From NCBI GenBank assembly GCA_900708905.1, contig CAADRB010000047.1:472225-536224 (forward strand): a DNA stretch of 64,000 nt. Reading direction: 5' to 3'. The DNA comes from Hymenolepis diminuta. Lineage: Eukaryota > Platyhelminthes > Cestoda > Cyclophyllidea > Hymenolepididae. The first letter of the stretch is position 1. Every line of letters begins with the position of its first letter. Shown here piece by piece: positions 10,401 through 22,925 of the stretch. The notes under the pieces are model-generated. The model was not told where the DNA came from. It saw nothing but the letters and a program-made list of their open reading frames with translations, and did no database searches. Both the position numbers and the translations under genes were made by a program.

Positions 10401-11417
10401 TTGACAACTGAAAGACTGATTTTGGATTATTTGTAGAAACCGGGAGTGTTCATGAATAACTAAACAAATAATTTTTATGTTTTTCGGTTTTATTAGCTCT
10501 AGTCTAAAATGTCAAATACACCGAAAACTAAATTAATTTTTTCCAATTGCATGCAACTTAATGAGAATTCTAAGTCAGTAATGTGGACTGATATAGTGTA
10601 CTGTAGTAGTGATGTAGTGTTAAACTTTCAGATATTTTAGCAGACGTTAGCTTCTAACCAAACTTAATATTGTTTTGTACAATGCCCAGGTAAGGGCACA
10701 TAAATTTTATTTGTTCACTATTGTTGGTCTGACTCCCTCGATCATTTACTCCGATTCTCATCTACAGCTGAAATTTCTCTTGTAAACTTTAAAATTTTTT
10801 ATAGTCCAAAACTATGTTATTTTTTAATTTTTATAAAAATATTGAAAGATTTGAAGTATGGTCAAGCCGTCGGAGAAAATGGTTTTTTTCGTACCCATGC
10901 CACAACATATTTCTGGAACCTTAATTAATGAGTCAGATTTATACGGTGACTTAATCTAAACAATTCAACAACGAAACGTTATGTTTTGTGCCCTAGCGAT
11001 CAAGCGTTTCTAATTGGACATCGAGTTTAATACTCCAAGATATTATTTTAAAAGGAAAGGAACGAATGTTATGAAGAATGAAGACAATAATAACTGAATA
11101 ATAATTATGTAATGAAAATGCGCTGAATTTATGTAAACATAATTTTGCTACAGAATGTGCTTCTTTTGCTATTCATGTTATGATATTATCACTGTAGTTC
11201 AAATGGAATAGAATCTTGTGATACCCGTAAGAATGACTATTATGAGCCTATCGGATATTTTCGCAAATATGATTAGTTTTAAGAATTAACTTTTAACTTA
11301 ATAATAAATAAATAATGAGTAAATAGTTGCTAAGTTAATACGTTCTATTTTTGTTTTGTATATGTTAATAAAAATTGCCCTAGACCGGCTTCTACAATTT
11401 TTTAGGTCTACGCCGAG
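10401..11417. promoter_or_regulatory. Divergent intergenic region between SOSS-B and PCMTD
   Basis: About 1 kb between two start codons facing away from each other, so it should hold the promoters of both transcription units. It is AT-rich; I saw no clear TATA box or repeat. A T-rich acceptor ending in AG at 11404-11405 lies 12 bases before the PCMTD ATG and may be a spliced-leader or 5'-UTR acceptor. Confidence 0.5.
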
Positions 11418-14400
11418 ATGGGTGTCGGTGTTAGCAGTTTTCCTGACAATGACTCTTTGATTGATAGTATTGTAAAAAGAAATGACTTTCCACCACATAT
11501 CGAACGCGTTCTGCGTTTGGTAGACCGTGGGGACTATACAATTAGCCCCAAAACACAAATTTATAGTGATTCCGCTTGGCGAGTAGAAAGATTGCATCTT
11601 TCTGCTCCTGGTATTTATGCAACAGTTCTTCGAGACTTAAACATACAACCAGGTCAATCAGTTCTAAATATTGGCAGTGGAACTGGCTATCTTAGTACAA
11701 TGTTTGGTCTTTTGCTTGGTAAATTAACTTTTTAACAGTTTTTTTATTTATATTTTGTAAACCTTACTAGAAAGCGTTTTATTCTAGGATCGAATGGTGT
11801 CAACCATGGAATAGAGTTGCATTCAAGTAATGTTCAATTCGCTCGTGAGCGTTTGAGACATTTTATGTCTACCTCGGATGCTATTTACGAATGCGATTTC
11901 TGTCCGCCTCAATTCACCGTGGGGAATATATTTTCCGTGGTCCCTCCTTCTCCTTCCGCTGCAATATCCCAGAATTCTGAAACCTCTGAAGAATCTGAAA
12001 ATATTCTTGAACAGAGTATGCATGATGATCCGGCCCAAATTTCTCAACTTTCTTCTCCTACAATCATTGATCCTCCCCCTCCAATCCATCGAAATACAAC
12101 TGGTACTGAAAGTGATGTTCAGACTTGGCCTACTTATGATCGAATTTATGTCGGCGCTATGATCTCCAGTATCAATCAACTCAAGGCCATTCTGCGGCTT
12201 TTAAATGTTGGTGGTAGCCTTATTGCCCCTATTTTTGATCAAGTTAGTTATTTCAATCATGTTTTTAAGTATTTTTTACCGCTTCTATTTTGCCTATTTT
12301 CTTCTTTTAGCTTCATAAAATTGATCGTGTTACAGAGACCGTCTTGAATGATACGGTGCTGAACAGTGTTAGTTTTGTCAATCTCGTCGTACCCTCTTCT
12401 GATGAACCAGAAGTTCTTCCATGTAAGCGCATTCTTGTCGTTTTGAAAACTGTTTTTTATTGTTAATGTTTCGAGGGGTGATTTCACACACGTCGTTTAT
12501 CACCTGTTTGCACTTATCGAGGTGGTTTTATTGCAGTCGAAACGCAGTACTCCCGCACTTTCACTTAATATTTAAGAAAAAAATACCATTGTTGTGTATA
12601 TTCACAATTGCTCCTCATAATCTGACAGCTTATTTTGTCAGCTAAACGGCTTTGCTTTAAGGACCTTGATTTTGTTATTCTCCGCCATGTTTTGTCTAAA
12701 GATAATTATTCGCCTCTCTATTGGGTAAATTAGGTTTCCTCTCATATTATTTCATCATATTCCATTGACATTTCTCTTTTGCACACCTACTTTGGTCTTC
12801 TGCAGCTCATTTATTAAGGTCCATGCAACTTCTCAGTTTTCAGGCACGGGATTGTTGTTGAGCTTATCTTGTCTCTTAACTTCTCACTGTCTACTCTGCT
12901 TCCATTTTTTGTCTGCATGCTGGCAGGTGCTTCCTTATTAGCTGTGAGATTGCTAGCTCTGCCCGCTTCCATTTCCTTAGCAGTAGCGTACTTGCAGTTC
13001 AATTGTCATTGCTCGTCCAATAGGCCTTCTGTTTACTCGGTGATTCGGCGAGATACCGAATCAATGGAATTAATATTAATCAATTAATATTTTCCTACTC
13101 ACTCTTGGTTCTTCCTCAAGTTGAAACTGCAGTGACCTTGGAGTTTACCCACTTTCACGCATCGATTTTATCCATTTTCCTGCCTTTACGAGTTGCTCTC
13201 TACGGCTCATCCCTCGTTCTGTGGTTGTTTATCCTTTTATCTAACACCCATTTCTTGGGCCCTTCCATTCCGCTTTTGTCAACTTCTTGGTTACAAAGCT
13301 ATCGTCTTTTATATGCTTTCTTTTCTAATAAATATTTTTAGCACTATATCTTTCTCCTTCCTCATCTTGTTGAGAAAGGCAACAGGTTAACTGTTTCCTC
13401 CCAATAATGATTTCCTTTTAAGCTACAGCATCTTCCACCAGTAGCCGTTTCCGTTACCCGTTTAAAAAATTTTCCTGTATTGTTAAGTGGGTGTTAAGAG
13501 TTGGTTAGTTTTGGGGAATCCTACTTTTTATTTACTCGGGTTTATCTACTTACCTATCCTTATTTTTTATAATTTCTGAGAAATATTTTGGCAGTAGTGG
13601 CGTAGAACTGTTTAGTTTGATTATTTATTGTATTTAAATAATCTCCCAATAGTAGGTATTCGGGCAAAAAGTTTTGCTTCTTCCTTTGGGAGCACTTAAG
13701 TCTATTTTTGGTTGATGTAAATCATTTCATAAAAGCCAGACTTTCTGATCATATGGGCTTTTCTCCACAACTATCTAATTTTCCGTCACTACCAGACCAT
13801 TTCAAAATATTTCCAGTATGGGTACTGATTTCGGTAATTCTAGATCAAATTTGGTGAGCAACTTTTGTGTTCTCTTCGGTGGATTGCTTTTTCCGATAAT
13901 AATTGCGTCGATATAAGGCTTTCGTCTTTGTTTGTGCTTGTATTTTTTCCAGAAAAGTTGTTCTAGCATTTAACTTTTGCTGAGAATTGTAGTTTTGGCG
14001 AATTGCGATAATGGTAGGGTAAATCGTTTTTTTAATAAATCAGTTTTGAATGAAATATTTCTGGATAAAAGTGGCTTTTGAATAACATCCGACCCACCTT
14101 TCCTCAGTTATTCCCTCCCCTCTATTAACGAGCCAGTTTAATCATCATTTTAATATCGGTACTTTCCTGGGCGCTTTTTGACTGTAGAGACAACCGGTTT
14201 GCACTTTCTATTGTTTGCAGTGATTTTCAATGATAATAAACTCCTACACGAAAGCCTGGAATTTCTAAAAGTCTATCTCATTAACTCGATACCATATATC
14301 TGCTGGGACTGTTGTCTAGGGTGGAATATTATTTTAATGTGAGGAAAATATTTTAATAAATATTTCCCTTTGAAATAATAACATTTCTCTTATGCCTTAT

Positions 14401-17400
14401 ATATCCTTCATATTTACATTATTGGCCTGTTTGTATACTTCAAAGTTATAATTAGATTGGTTTTGTGATTAATTGACTTTGTGTGTTCATTTCTACCTGT
14501 CTATTTGGAAAGTCGGATATCGGGCACGTAGATCGTAAAAGGTGACAACTCGACGTTGAAAAGAACTGAAAATTTGAACACTAAACCTAAAAATGACTTT
14601 ATCTGTGGAAAAATTCGAACTCATCCTGATGAAACATCCTGACTATTCAAGGATAAGCATTGTAAAAGCGGTCAGAAGAATTCGAAGAAACGAACACAGC
14701 ACTCTGAACTGAATTTTACTGTAGGCATCGAATTGAAACCAGAACTGAAACTGAATGTTGCAAAGTAAACGGCGAATAAAGATCTTCCTTTGAAACCAAA
14801 AGCGAATGATGCTGAATGTTGTTCAAGGCGTCTAGAGCGAAAGTCCCAAACCAAGAAATATGGAAAGATTGAAGTCCAACGAAAAAGAGGGAATAACGAC
14901 AGAAAAGCCAAAAGATGTTCTCCTGAAATTCTGGATAACCGAAAATGGAATGCTTGGTGGAAGAAGAAGCAGACTGAAACCGAATGAATCACCTGAATCT
15001 ACCCTGCCCGGAGAGAAAATTAAACCAACAAAAGGTTTTTAAGCGAAATAGAAGACGAAGTTCTACGAAGAAGGTACGCCTTAAACGTGGAGGTGTCAGG
15101 ACTGAAATATTATTCTAATGTGAGGAAAAATATTTTATTACATATTTCCCCTTGAGAAAAGAACTATATATTTTATATTTCCTCTTTTATATAAAATAAT
15201 TCAATCACTGAATTGTTTATTCGAACTAATGGATAACTTTGTATGACCCATAATTTGAATGAGGTGCTAAGTAACTCTTATTTTGGCTTCCTGTTTCCCC
15301 TTGCTGTTATTTTGGGATCTCCAACTTGAAGTTACGACAATTTTATATGGTTTTAATAGACAATCTCTAACGATTATCAGAACCAAGAGGCGATATCTGG
15401 GGGATAAAGTACGAAATGCCAAAACGGAAAAAAGCTGGTCAATTTGAGAGTGGTCAACGCGCTCGTCTGCAAAGTCTCAGGTCACGAGTTTAATGTCCAT
15501 CAGTGCACATCCAGTGAGCGGAATGGCCAACCGTACTGGTTAAGTTTGGCTAATACAACGCTGGCAGAATTCGAGTTTCTCATCAGAGGTTCAACGTTGT
15601 CACTCCCTTACTCAAGATGAGCTTTGGAAAATGCTTGGGAATTTATACTGTACCTGTTCATTTCTCCTTGTGAAGGCACTTGTGGCCGCTGAAAAATTAA
15701 TTCATTTATCTATTTACATTGTTTAATGAAGTGTTATTCGTCTTGGTTACCGCATATTTCAATAGTCAATGATTTTCATAGACTTTAAGGTTTTTAAGGG
15801 TATTCTTAATTCTAACTTCTCTAACAGAACACTTGGGTCCCATTTGTCTCTTAAGTCCTCTTTCACTCTGGAAGTTTTGCTTTGTTGCTTACGAATTTGC
15901 TTTGCAACCGCATATAGTATGCGATAGGACCCCTTACAATTTCCATATAAATTCCAATGCTTAAGATGGAAAATCACCTTACCATTTTGGTTAAGGTGTA
16001 CCTCTTGTCGAAATCCCTTTCACAATTGTTTCGCACGGTTTATCATTCAGATTCCAAAGTGTGTAGAAATAAGTCTGAAATCTGTTTCAATGATTTATTT
16101 CTCTGGCATTTCAGCGTACGTTCATTTTCAACCAGGCTTTTGTTTATAAGTCTTAGTTGTATATTTTGATCCATTAAATCTATGGGTTAAAGTAAATAAA
16201 CAGCTTGGATAGAGTAATATATGGCTTTCAAGCTAATACTCAGAGAGGAGGAGTGCAATTTGAGGATTTAGGTATAGCTTATTATCTTAATATTCTTCAT
16301 ATTTTCAGATATTTGGTGGCATTCTGTTCCCTTTGGAGCACGGTTTTGAAAATCACACAAGTTTTCAGTTACAAAGAGCGAAGGTTTGCAATCATGATTT
16401 CACAAACTAGTTCAAGTTCGACTGACAACAAGAAACTAGCATGAAGGTATTGTTGATGTTTACGTATCGCCACATTTGCCTTTTCGTAGTTCTTAAGATG
16501 TTATTTAAATGGACAAAAACTTATGACTTGGAGAAGAAGAGCTGACTTCTCACTTCAAACAATCTTCACTGTGGAACACGATAAGAGAAGACTTAATTAG
16601 GATGTTACAATTATTATTTTGAGTACTGGTAATAGTTGGGTTCACGTGAGTAGCAGGTCACACTCACGAATTAATAGAAACGGTCAAGGGGTAAAAAAAC
16701 TGGCAACGTTAAACGTCTTCAAGTTATCATTTATAAACACTAGCATATATGGCAAAGGTTAATTGATTAACATTCTGAAGTTTTATTGAATCGTTATATC
16801 CTTAATTTTTTACTGTCGGTGTGACAATCTAAGTAAATTGTGTTTATTGTTATCTTTCAGTGCCGAAACGCGAAGTAGATCGCCTGGAGGTCCTGGCATG
16901 TCGTTGCCTTAGGCGGGAGTTGCGCAGGGTGATTATCCAACGCAATGGTGGCCAGCTCCCAACTCTCCCCCGCTACGTTCGTCGTAAACGTCGTCGACAC
17001 AGGCGGCCACCGTTACAACCTTTTACTGGTTCTTCACCCCCATCTTCTCCCCCTGGTGACAACCCCCCACCTTCTACCTCTCGTGCTACTCTCGTGTCCC
17101 CACAGGGATCCACCCCAATTGCTCGTTCATCAAATCCTTCCTTATCCTCCACTGTAAGTTGCTCTTTTTTTTCGTGATTGTCTGACAGCTTCCTGGTGTA
17201 GCTATTCCATTACCTCGCTCTTGGCTGAATTGTTTGAAGGTGAATTGAAGGGATTGCTCTGATCTTCTGTTCGTTGATTCCTTCTTGTTTTTCCCGTAAG
17301 TGTGCATATTTTGTTTGTTTGCGGTGTCTATTCGACTCCGCGCCGGTTTGCAAACTATTGGGATATATTGCGGCCATAGACTTACAGTTACCACTTATAA

Positions 17401-20400
17401 CTTACAAAAGTAAGATAACCCAAGAGTAGAAAGAAGGCAAGACTTGGTAAAAATATTACTGTGATGAAAAGTAGCGGATAAAGAGGAGGGATGTGGAGAT
17501 GGCTGCAAATGTAGAAGATAGGTTGGGTGCCGGAAATGGGGTAGGTTCTATAAACTGATTTTTCGATATTTTATTTATCAATTTGAGCATCCCAAATTCA
17601 ACTGAAAATCTACAACATACGGATTGACGTAGCTCATTAACTTTTTCTGTTCACTCTCGAGGATATGTTTCTATCGGCCGAATAAGTGGCAGACTACCGC
17701 CTACTTTTAATCTCGAGCTCACATTTGGATGTCTACTCACTAATATAATGTTTTTTCTTCCAACACATGAAGTTATTTCGCAAGATTTCATCAAATATCA
17801 GCCAACTCCTGAAAAACCCTCCTAGATAACCCTCTTTTGTTTATGAACTATCTGTTGAAAATATGGTAAATTGACACTTTAAAAGAAATAACGTTCTTGT
17901 ACCTTCCAGGAATAGACGTACTCAGTCACTCCTCAGACTTCCTAGGCTTAAGCAGTTTGACATTGTGGCTATTCCAGATAGCAGCAGGAGGCACTTTTGA
18001 TTTTAATCAGCTTTTAATGTTAATTACATAACCAAATCATCGTGTCTCCATTTTTTTTTCTGCAGTTTCTAAGTAGCTTTATTCGGTATTGATTAAAGTA
18101 GCACTAAATTCTGTCATTTGAACTACCGTTTGGTTCAAATCTCTTTATAGGCTAATAAGAAATAGGTTAGGAGACTATGATTGGAGAGACCAGATAGGAA
18201 TTAAATTTAATGGGTTAGGGGTGATCGTCGGCACAGCTGAGTGTATAAGATTTGTTATAAAAGGAGCCAACCCGCTGTTGGCTAAGTGGAATTTGTTGCC
18301 TTACGTCCCCTGTTCGTCTAATGGAAACCAATAAAATATCGGCATCTTATAATCAGGGCAGGACGGACATGGATAAGAATGTGAGTTCAATGTGTAAGTC
18401 ACCTGGAACGTTGATGTTGAAGAATTGGGAACAGGCTACACCGACAAGTACAGTAGCACATACCCTACCACACGGATTTATGGACGCAGATCGTGAACCC
18501 ATGAGGAAGCTAGCATGCCGAAATATACTCATCTTCATGTCCCCCTTCCTAGGAGAGAGGGTAGTAGGTGGTCGCTGCTCCTCATTCTTTGTACTGTTTA
18601 TGCTTCTTAGTTCATCTTTCGTGCATCTTATAGACTTTCACACTAACTTGCATTTCTATTAAATGCTCTTTAGTAAAAAACTTAGATTACGTTTCCTACT
18701 AATTCTGCAAGCTGCTAATGGGTAAAGCTTGGAATAACTGAAACTCCGTTCAAGTGCCTAAGTTATAAGTCTGAAGTGTAACTGCTAAAGTTTAAAAGAT
18801 TCGTTTGTCATGATTTCAACAAACAGTTCATAGAACGAGAAGGGATATATAGGACACAAGCATTTAAAACAAGGTGTACGAAAGGGCAAAAGGAGAAAAG
18901 TCTTATCAATTCGAGAGATCACTGTACACATGCTTAGTAATACCTCAATTATACCCGGTTATCATATATTTATATGATTGGCAAAAGTAATTACATCGTA
19001 ATCTCTATACGTTTTCTTATGATCCTCTTCACATCATATATCATCATCTTTTGATTGAATGGTTGTTCAATTCATTTGAATGGCCAAGAGAAGATGTATG
19101 GGGTTGTGTTATTGTTATATATCAGTTGTTATTTCATAATCACTATCCTTTCGTCTCTCGTATCGTGTTCGGATTGTAACTGATTCAATTGCCCCGTTTA
19201 ATTGAGTAAATAAAAATGAATTTATTATGTGGAGGATGTGTGTTTGTATATGTATATGTGGATGCGTGTAATAGGGTAATAATCGCTTCTTCCAATCCCC
19301 GTCTCATCTGCAGTCACCTTCCTCACCCCGCCAGCACCGTCTTCCCACCAATTCGGGGCTCGAAAATGGCATCGGGGGAGGAGAATATGCTGATACCGAT
19401 GAGTTGGATGGAGTGAGACCATTCACTTCTCCAAATCCTCCACACCGTTCGTCTCCTCCACCTCCCATTCGCCCTCCTGAAGCGCCGCAGCTGTTGACGG
19501 GGATACTGAGTGGAGACACGATTGATGTTAACATAGCGGGTTCCTCGAACACGACGGCAAGTGAACAGATGGACTTCATTGAGATGATCTCGCGCAACTT
19601 CCTCTATTGTCGCATGCTTGTGAGTCATTCTCTTACTTTTCTTTTATGGACGTGAACTTTTGACCTTTAATGGGAAGTTTGGCCTGATTAAGTATTTGGT
19701 TAGATAAATAGTTTTCATTTTCTGATTCTTCCTGATCACGTGAACTATTAAAGATATCAACATCAGGGTGCATTTGCATACTGGTAAGAACGGTAGACAC
19801 CTTAAACACCATCCGTTGGATTTGAATTGGTTATCTCGAAACACGGTAATAAGTCTGTGGTCTTGTTTCATGTCGATGCAATTTTGGATACAGCATACGT
19901 ACTCATATAGCTCCATCTTGCAAAGCGTTTTCTTGATTGTATATGATTATTACTTGCCAACGAGGGGCATGGTAAAATCCGAGTTTTTAGTAAGAGCGGC
20001 TTTAGAATATCTTCCATTTGGCCATGTCGAGTGCTGTTAACACAGTAAAACGCGGGCCCCTAGGCTACGAAATAAACCGATATTAGGCTAAGCTAATGAC
20101 CACGCAAACCAATAGAAGAACTCCACCATTCAAAACGCCCAATCACCCGTTACAAACGAATAGATGGACTAATGGGAATGAAGCACGCCGACGAAAGGCT
20201 ATATATAGGAATAGCCTCCGATTGCTTGCTGCCTTGTCACATGCAAAAGTGGCGCGTGATATGGCGTTTCTTTGTCCCCTCCCCTCGCTTCTCCTCCCTA
20301 TTCCAATGAATGCTTGTACCTCCAGTCGACCTTCTATGTAACTTTTCTGCAATAAACCCTTCTAACTAAGCTCGGCCCATCTTGCGACTTAATAGGATTT

Positions 20401-22364
20401 TTTTAGTAAGGTTTCACTGTACGTTGGCATTGCCTCCCATCCATGGCTATGCTAGTCTGATTAAAGCCTTACTTATTCTTAGCGACATTAGTCTAATTCA
20501 AAGTACGACAATTTGTAATGTTTAAGAATCCAAGACCTAGAAGAGTAAGTTGAATTCGAAATGATGCTCTCCCTCGTTAGGTATTCAAGTCAGCTACAGT
20601 GGTATTTCGAAGATCCTTGAGTTGGAAACGATATTTCAGTGAATAAGGATCGTGTTTGGAGATCTGGATCAGTTGTACTTGTGGTAGAAAGCTTTTATTG
20701 GAACGCATATCTCTTCATAGTTTAATAGTTGTGTATTTCAAACGTAGTTCTATCTACTCTTTTGAAAGTTTCTGTCTTGAATTTTGCCCAGCTGAAATCT
20801 GAAAGTATGACGATACAGCAATAAATAGCCAGTGGTTACAAAATGATTGCAAAAAAGTGGTAAGATCTGTATTCCATACAACAGTTTTATTACTAAGGAA
20901 GTCTTTGGTTTGACCGAGCTGTCATTGCTAAAACGTCCATTAGTATTTACCCCTACCTCTAAGCGGATAACTCGACACGTCAAGAGGAATTCGCGCAAAA
21001 ATAATAAAGTACGAGGCTACCAACTGTAGTGAATGTTCACGGTAAAGGAGGAAATGCTCTTGCAGCTGTGATTAGTAACAAGGACTTTCAGTGCCAAATT
21101 GTAAGCCTTATAGAAGGCAAACTTTGATTGAACAGCCATCTATCAAAAGTTAATCCTCAACTTTGACATTAGACTTGATGCAGATCTCTTCACTTAATCT
21201 TTTGAAATGGCAGCAATACGTATTCTTCTGAGCTGAATTATTAAAAAATATCCTGATCTCATGGATCAAATCCCCTCATCTTTATATGTACTGCGTATGT
21301 CTGTCAACCACTTTAAAGATATTAGTCAGCACTGGCCAAGTTTTGTTATTATCACTAAAAAGAAGGAGTCGTGTTGTATTCATTCAACAGTGATTAGAGG
21401 AACATTTTATTTATGTACATATTGGAATGCAACTAGGATTAGGTGGCGGTTTAAACAGTCTTTTTTAGGAATTAAAATACCCGGAATTAGGGTCCTTCAT
21501 ATTTGTTTTAATTGCTGTAGGTTTTTACATACAGTTAGCACCGTTGCATTTCACTTTTTTTCTCTGAAATTTAACTTTATTACTAGTTGTTGTCATGGGA
21601 GAACAGTGGACGAAAAATTTAGTACCCGGGGTACGAATTCCTTTTGGAAAATATTTATGAATTCTAAATAGGACATCAAAAATATTCGATTCTATCTTTT
21701 TATATGAGTAGGTTAGAAGTACTAATACTTCTTTGCCAAAGATGTATGTTAGAAAATGCTTAAAGTTCATAAGATCTTCTAATGACTTAATTTGTGCTTT
21801 TAGGCTCGAAATCGACAGCGCTATCAGGATCGATTGCCTGAATTGAGCGATGAAGATAATCAGATTGCCGATGAAGGGGAACAGAATGATGAAGAAGACA
21901 CTTCCTATTCCAATGACTCCTCCACAGAATCTTCCACCGGTAGTTATACATCACCCTGTGAAGACAGTGATCAAACGAATTCTGAAGAGGAAGAAGAGGA
22001 CAGAGAAGAGAGAGAAGACCATGCGGTGGCGGATGAAGAAGAAAGGGATCAGGGATCCGATTCTCCATCACGACGACAATATGTAGGACATTCTTCGCAT
22101 AGAGGTCGACGAAACAAACGAAGAAGGCGTGGAGATACCACAGAAGAGAGTACAGGACATGATTCAGACAATGAACATGATTCTGGAACTCGGAAAGAAG
22201 TAAGGCGTAAAGTTCGGAGCGGTCAATGTAGGAAGAAGCGACATTTGGTTTGGAGGAGGCAATCTTACTTATTTCAGGAAGAGATGCGTCGTTTACTTGA
22301 AGAGATAAGGCATGCGGTAGATTATAGTGGATATGTTGGGGAGTTGGTCCTCAAGATCAATTAA
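11418..22364 (+). CDS. PCMTD1: PCMTD-type protein-L-isoaspartate methyltransferase domain/SOCS-box protein (6 exons, 675 aa)
   Basis: PCMTD proteins pair an isoaspartyl methyltransferase-like fold with a SOCS-type box and act as substrate receptors of Cullin-5/Elongin BC ubiquitin ligases; they bind SAM. Exons are 11418-11718, 11788-12242, 12311-12422, 16861-17153, 19314-19619 and 21804-22364 (2028 nt, phases all match). The N-terminal glycine (MG) is a possible myristoylation site. HLSAPGIY lies at 60-67, the SAM motif NIGSGTGYLS at 84-93, NHGIELHS at 106-113, YDRIYVGA at 217-224 and VGGSLIAPIFDQ at 241-252. The BC-box LEVLACRCL at 298-306 has the same spacing as the human L-QDL-A-RIY-I. A Pro/Ser-rich linker and a very acidic, then Arg/Lys-rich tail follow. 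Human PCMTD1 is about half this size; the extra length is an insert at about 150-214 and the C-terminal half. Confidence 0.93.
14313..15345 (+). mobile_element. Possible short non-autonomous LTR (TRIM-like) element
   Basis: A direct repeat of about 60 bp starts at 14313 and at 15094: each begins TGTC, then AATATTATT, then TAATGTGAGGAAA and a run of TATTTCCC. Past 60 bp the two copies diverge. The base run just before the second copy (GTGGAGG) is purine-rich like a polypurine tract. The internal 0.5 kb holds only a 39-codon frame at 14591-14710 and no recognisable gag or pol. Small LTR elements without genes (TRIMs) are known in tapeworms. The far end is set by a TTACGACA end and is approximate; no target-site duplication was found. 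Confidence 0.4.
15449..15645 (+). repeat. tRNA-derived SINE-like repeat, copy A
   Basis: Plus-oriented copy. Starts with an A-box-like TGGTCAACGCG, followed about 35 bases on by a B-box-like block, then AATGTCCATC, a GTGCACATCC block, a GGTTAAGTTTGGCTAAT block and GGCAGAATTCG. The same order is found, reversed, at four other sites in the window. Confidence 0.7.
17154..19313 (+). other. PCMTD intron 4 (2.2 kb)
   Basis: Phase-0 intron from GTAAGT to TCTGCAG. It contains a short AAGTAGCTTTATTCGGTATT repeat at about 18071-18110, shared with 51142 and 62179, and copy 2 of the repeat first seen at 2575. Confidence 0.55.
18567..18690 (+). repeat. Dispersed repeat, copy 2 (first copy at 2575-2690)
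   Basis: Shares GTGGTCGCT, TTTGTACT, ATGCTTCTT and the following T-rich end with 2575-2690 in the same order and orientation. A TATAAAA box and an AATAAAA lie upstream at about 18258 and 18331, which would fit a larger, decayed LTR-type unit. Confidence 0.4.
19620..21803 (+). other. PCMTD intron 5 (2.2 kb)
   Basis: Phase-0 intron from GTGAGT to GCTTTTAG. The only structure I see is the promoter/polyA-like unit at 20036-20400. The 136-codon plus frame at 21261-21671 has no family resemblance and is taken as chance. Confidence 0.5.
20036..20400 (+). mobile_element. Solo-LTR-like unit with promoter and polyA signal
   Basis: Within about 260 bp there are two CCAAT-type boxes (about 20109 and 20139), a TATATATA box (20200-20208), a pyrimidine-rich leader and an AATAAA at 20351-20356. 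The unit is more GC-rich than the surrounding intron and starts near TGTTAAC. This compact order is what an LTR shows. Ends are uncertain and no paired copy was found in the window. Confidence 0.3.
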
Positions 22365-22597
22365 ACCTCTATCTTGATTTTGCTTTCTTCCTGTTTCCGC
22401 CCTCTCCTAATCTCTCACCCCGGCATATTTATTCTCACACTTTGTGCCATTTTATACCACGAACAAAGACCAAAACGTTCTATTGTATGTATATGTATGC
22501 TACGCATTAGACGAAATAGAGATGTAATCATTGCTTGTTTTTCTTTATTTAGGACTATATGCACTTGGGGGATGGGAAGGGGGGGGGGAGGAGGATA

Positions 22598-22603
22598 AAT
22601 AAA
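22598..22603 (+). terminator. Polyadenylation signal of PCMTD
   Basis: AATAAA 233 bases after the stop codon, just behind a run of 11 or so G residues (about 22579-22589). Confidence 0.6.
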
Positions 22604-22746
22604 GGCTTCTGGAGGCTCTTGCTTGTGGTAAAGGTGACTGAACTAAGCTTCAACTCTGTTAGCTCAAAAGACATATTGAAGGAGACCGTGTACGTGGAAT
22701 ACTCGTTAGATTTTTACGCAGCTCACTTTGAATGAAAAGTAGAATA

Positions 22747-22773
22747 ACACATGGGCTGAAAAGTCCTGGGCTT
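22747..22773 (+). repeat. Mariner left terminal inverted repeat
   Basis: Reverse complement of 23993-24019 with two mismatches (both T for C, seen near the inner end); preceded by the TA duplication. Confidence 0.95.
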
Positions 22774-22925
22774 AACATATAGATGGCGCTAGTTTTATTG
22801 CAATCACCCTTTTTTCAGTTAGTATTAACCTTCAAAAGACAGCTGTTAAAATTTCATGATATTCCATTCATTAGTTTGTGAGTTGTTGTGCTAAGAGTGA
22901 CGCTACTTTTGTTATTTTCAAAACA

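Larger units (their letters stand above)
12423..16860 (+). other. PCMTD intron 3 (4.4 kb)
   Basis: Largest intron in the window, from a phase-1 GTAAGC donor to a CTTTCAG acceptor. It holds a perfect 7-bp hairpin at 13042-13062, a possible LTR element (14313 to about 15345) and a SINE-like copy (15449-15645). The plus-strand frames at 12869-13390 are Leu/Ser-rich pyrimidine-driven chance frames. Confidence 0.6.

Noticed and set aside
11823..12179. 118-codon minus-strand frame over PCMTD exon 2
   Set aside because: Antisense of a coding exon with clear methyltransferase motifs on the plus strand.
13042..13062. Perfect 7-bp hairpin GATTCGG/CCGAATC in PCMTD intron 3
   Set aside because: Too short to separate from chance in a 4.4 kb intron; no other signal around it.
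14672..14992. 106-codon minus frame inside the possible LTR element
   Set aside because: Phe/Ser-rich composition produced by A-rich plus-strand DNA; no resemblance to gag or pol.
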